A stretch of 64,000 bases of DNA. It comes from Serpentinicella alkaliphila (lineage in GTDB: Bacteria; Bacillota; Clostridia; Peptostreptococcales; Natronincolaceae). Positions 63,991 to 64,000 of this stretch are shown in pieces. Where the stretch lies: positions 2,418,502 through 2,482,501 of the forward strand of contig NZ_CP058648.1 of NCBI RefSeq assembly GCF_018141405.1, given 5' to 3'. The translations under genes were made by a program, and so were the position numbers. How positions within the stretch are numbered: position 1 is the stretch's first letter; each line of letters starts with the position of its first letter. The notes under the pieces were generated by a model, which made no database searches, was not told the DNA's origin, and saw only the letters and a list, made by a program, of their open reading frames with translations.

Positions 63991-64000
63991 ATATATATTA

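Noticed and set aside
63961..64000. A/T tandem repeat at the window end as a replication origin or partition site
   Set aside because: Only three perfect 10-bp units, no DnaA boxes and no partition genes nearby; it is more likely simple sequence.

Overview
The window reads as chromosome of a low-GC, spore-former-type anaerobic Firmicute (class Clostridia). Supporting signs are the AT-rich codon use, strong GGAGG ribosome sites with frequent TTG/GTG starts, and families common there: DUF3793, DUF1657, DUF421, YjiH, FMN-binding fumarate-reductase-like flavoproteins, LarA, TopB with a zinc ribbon, and ComB. I cannot name the genus from sequence alone. I saw no rRNA, tRNA or CRISPR array.

Layout. 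1-5.5 kb: single small genes (lipoprotein, decayed gene, isochorismatase-like hydrolase, GNAT, DUF1801, Nudix, thiol peroxidase). 5.8-18.6 kb: a defence island. It begins with a PLD-nuclease/SF2-helicase/DUF3427 gene that is cut in two by a 1683-bp IS4-type element with a 7-bp target duplication. It continues with a tightly overlapping four-gene Wadjet/MksBEFG-like SMC operon in the order nuclease (JetD), JetA-like, JetB-like, JetC. 18.65-21.65 kb: an IS1634-like element whose two ends abut exactly on a 254-bp perfect direct repeat, which copies the 3' end of a cupin gene. 21.8-24.7 kb: diguanylate cyclase, comB, and thiT with a structured leader.

24.97-33.84 kb: a nine-gene operon with an ATC-hydrolase-family protein, a complete branched-chain-amino-acid-type ABC transporter, DhaK and DhaL, a frameshifted PfkB sugar kinase and a cysteine-synthase-like PLP enzyme. 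The set looks like an uncharacterised uptake and catabolic pathway. 33.9-44.4 kb: YgjP-like peptidase, a secreted MBL-HhH protein with DUF3006, an IS110 element with a structured left end (candidate bridge RNA), a zinc-ribbon/DnaJ/TopB cluster, a MerT-like protein facing a CsoR-regulated ferredoxin-like membrane protein, and a metallophosphoesterase.

45.3-48.5 kb: a glycerate operon (glycerate 2-kinase, hydroxyacid dehydrogenase, GarR-like reductase). 48.8-49.5 kb: remnant of a flavoprotein reductase. 49.8-58.3 kb: transporters (AEC, CLC, YjiH), DUF421/DUF1657, tandem DUF3793 genes and LarA. 58.4-61.1 kb: a divergent TetR/flavoprotein-reductase pair with well-placed promoters and two tandem palindromic operator candidates. 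61.3-63.8 kb: a NusG-II-domain protein and a methyl-accepting chemotaxis protein.

Decay is conspicuous. Two of three insertion sequences have multiply frameshifted transposases although their termini are intact, and at least four host genes are broken (helicase, PfkB kinase, a flavoprotein reductase, and a small gene at 44.5-45.0 kb). All family names come from motif recognition by eye; no database search was possible.
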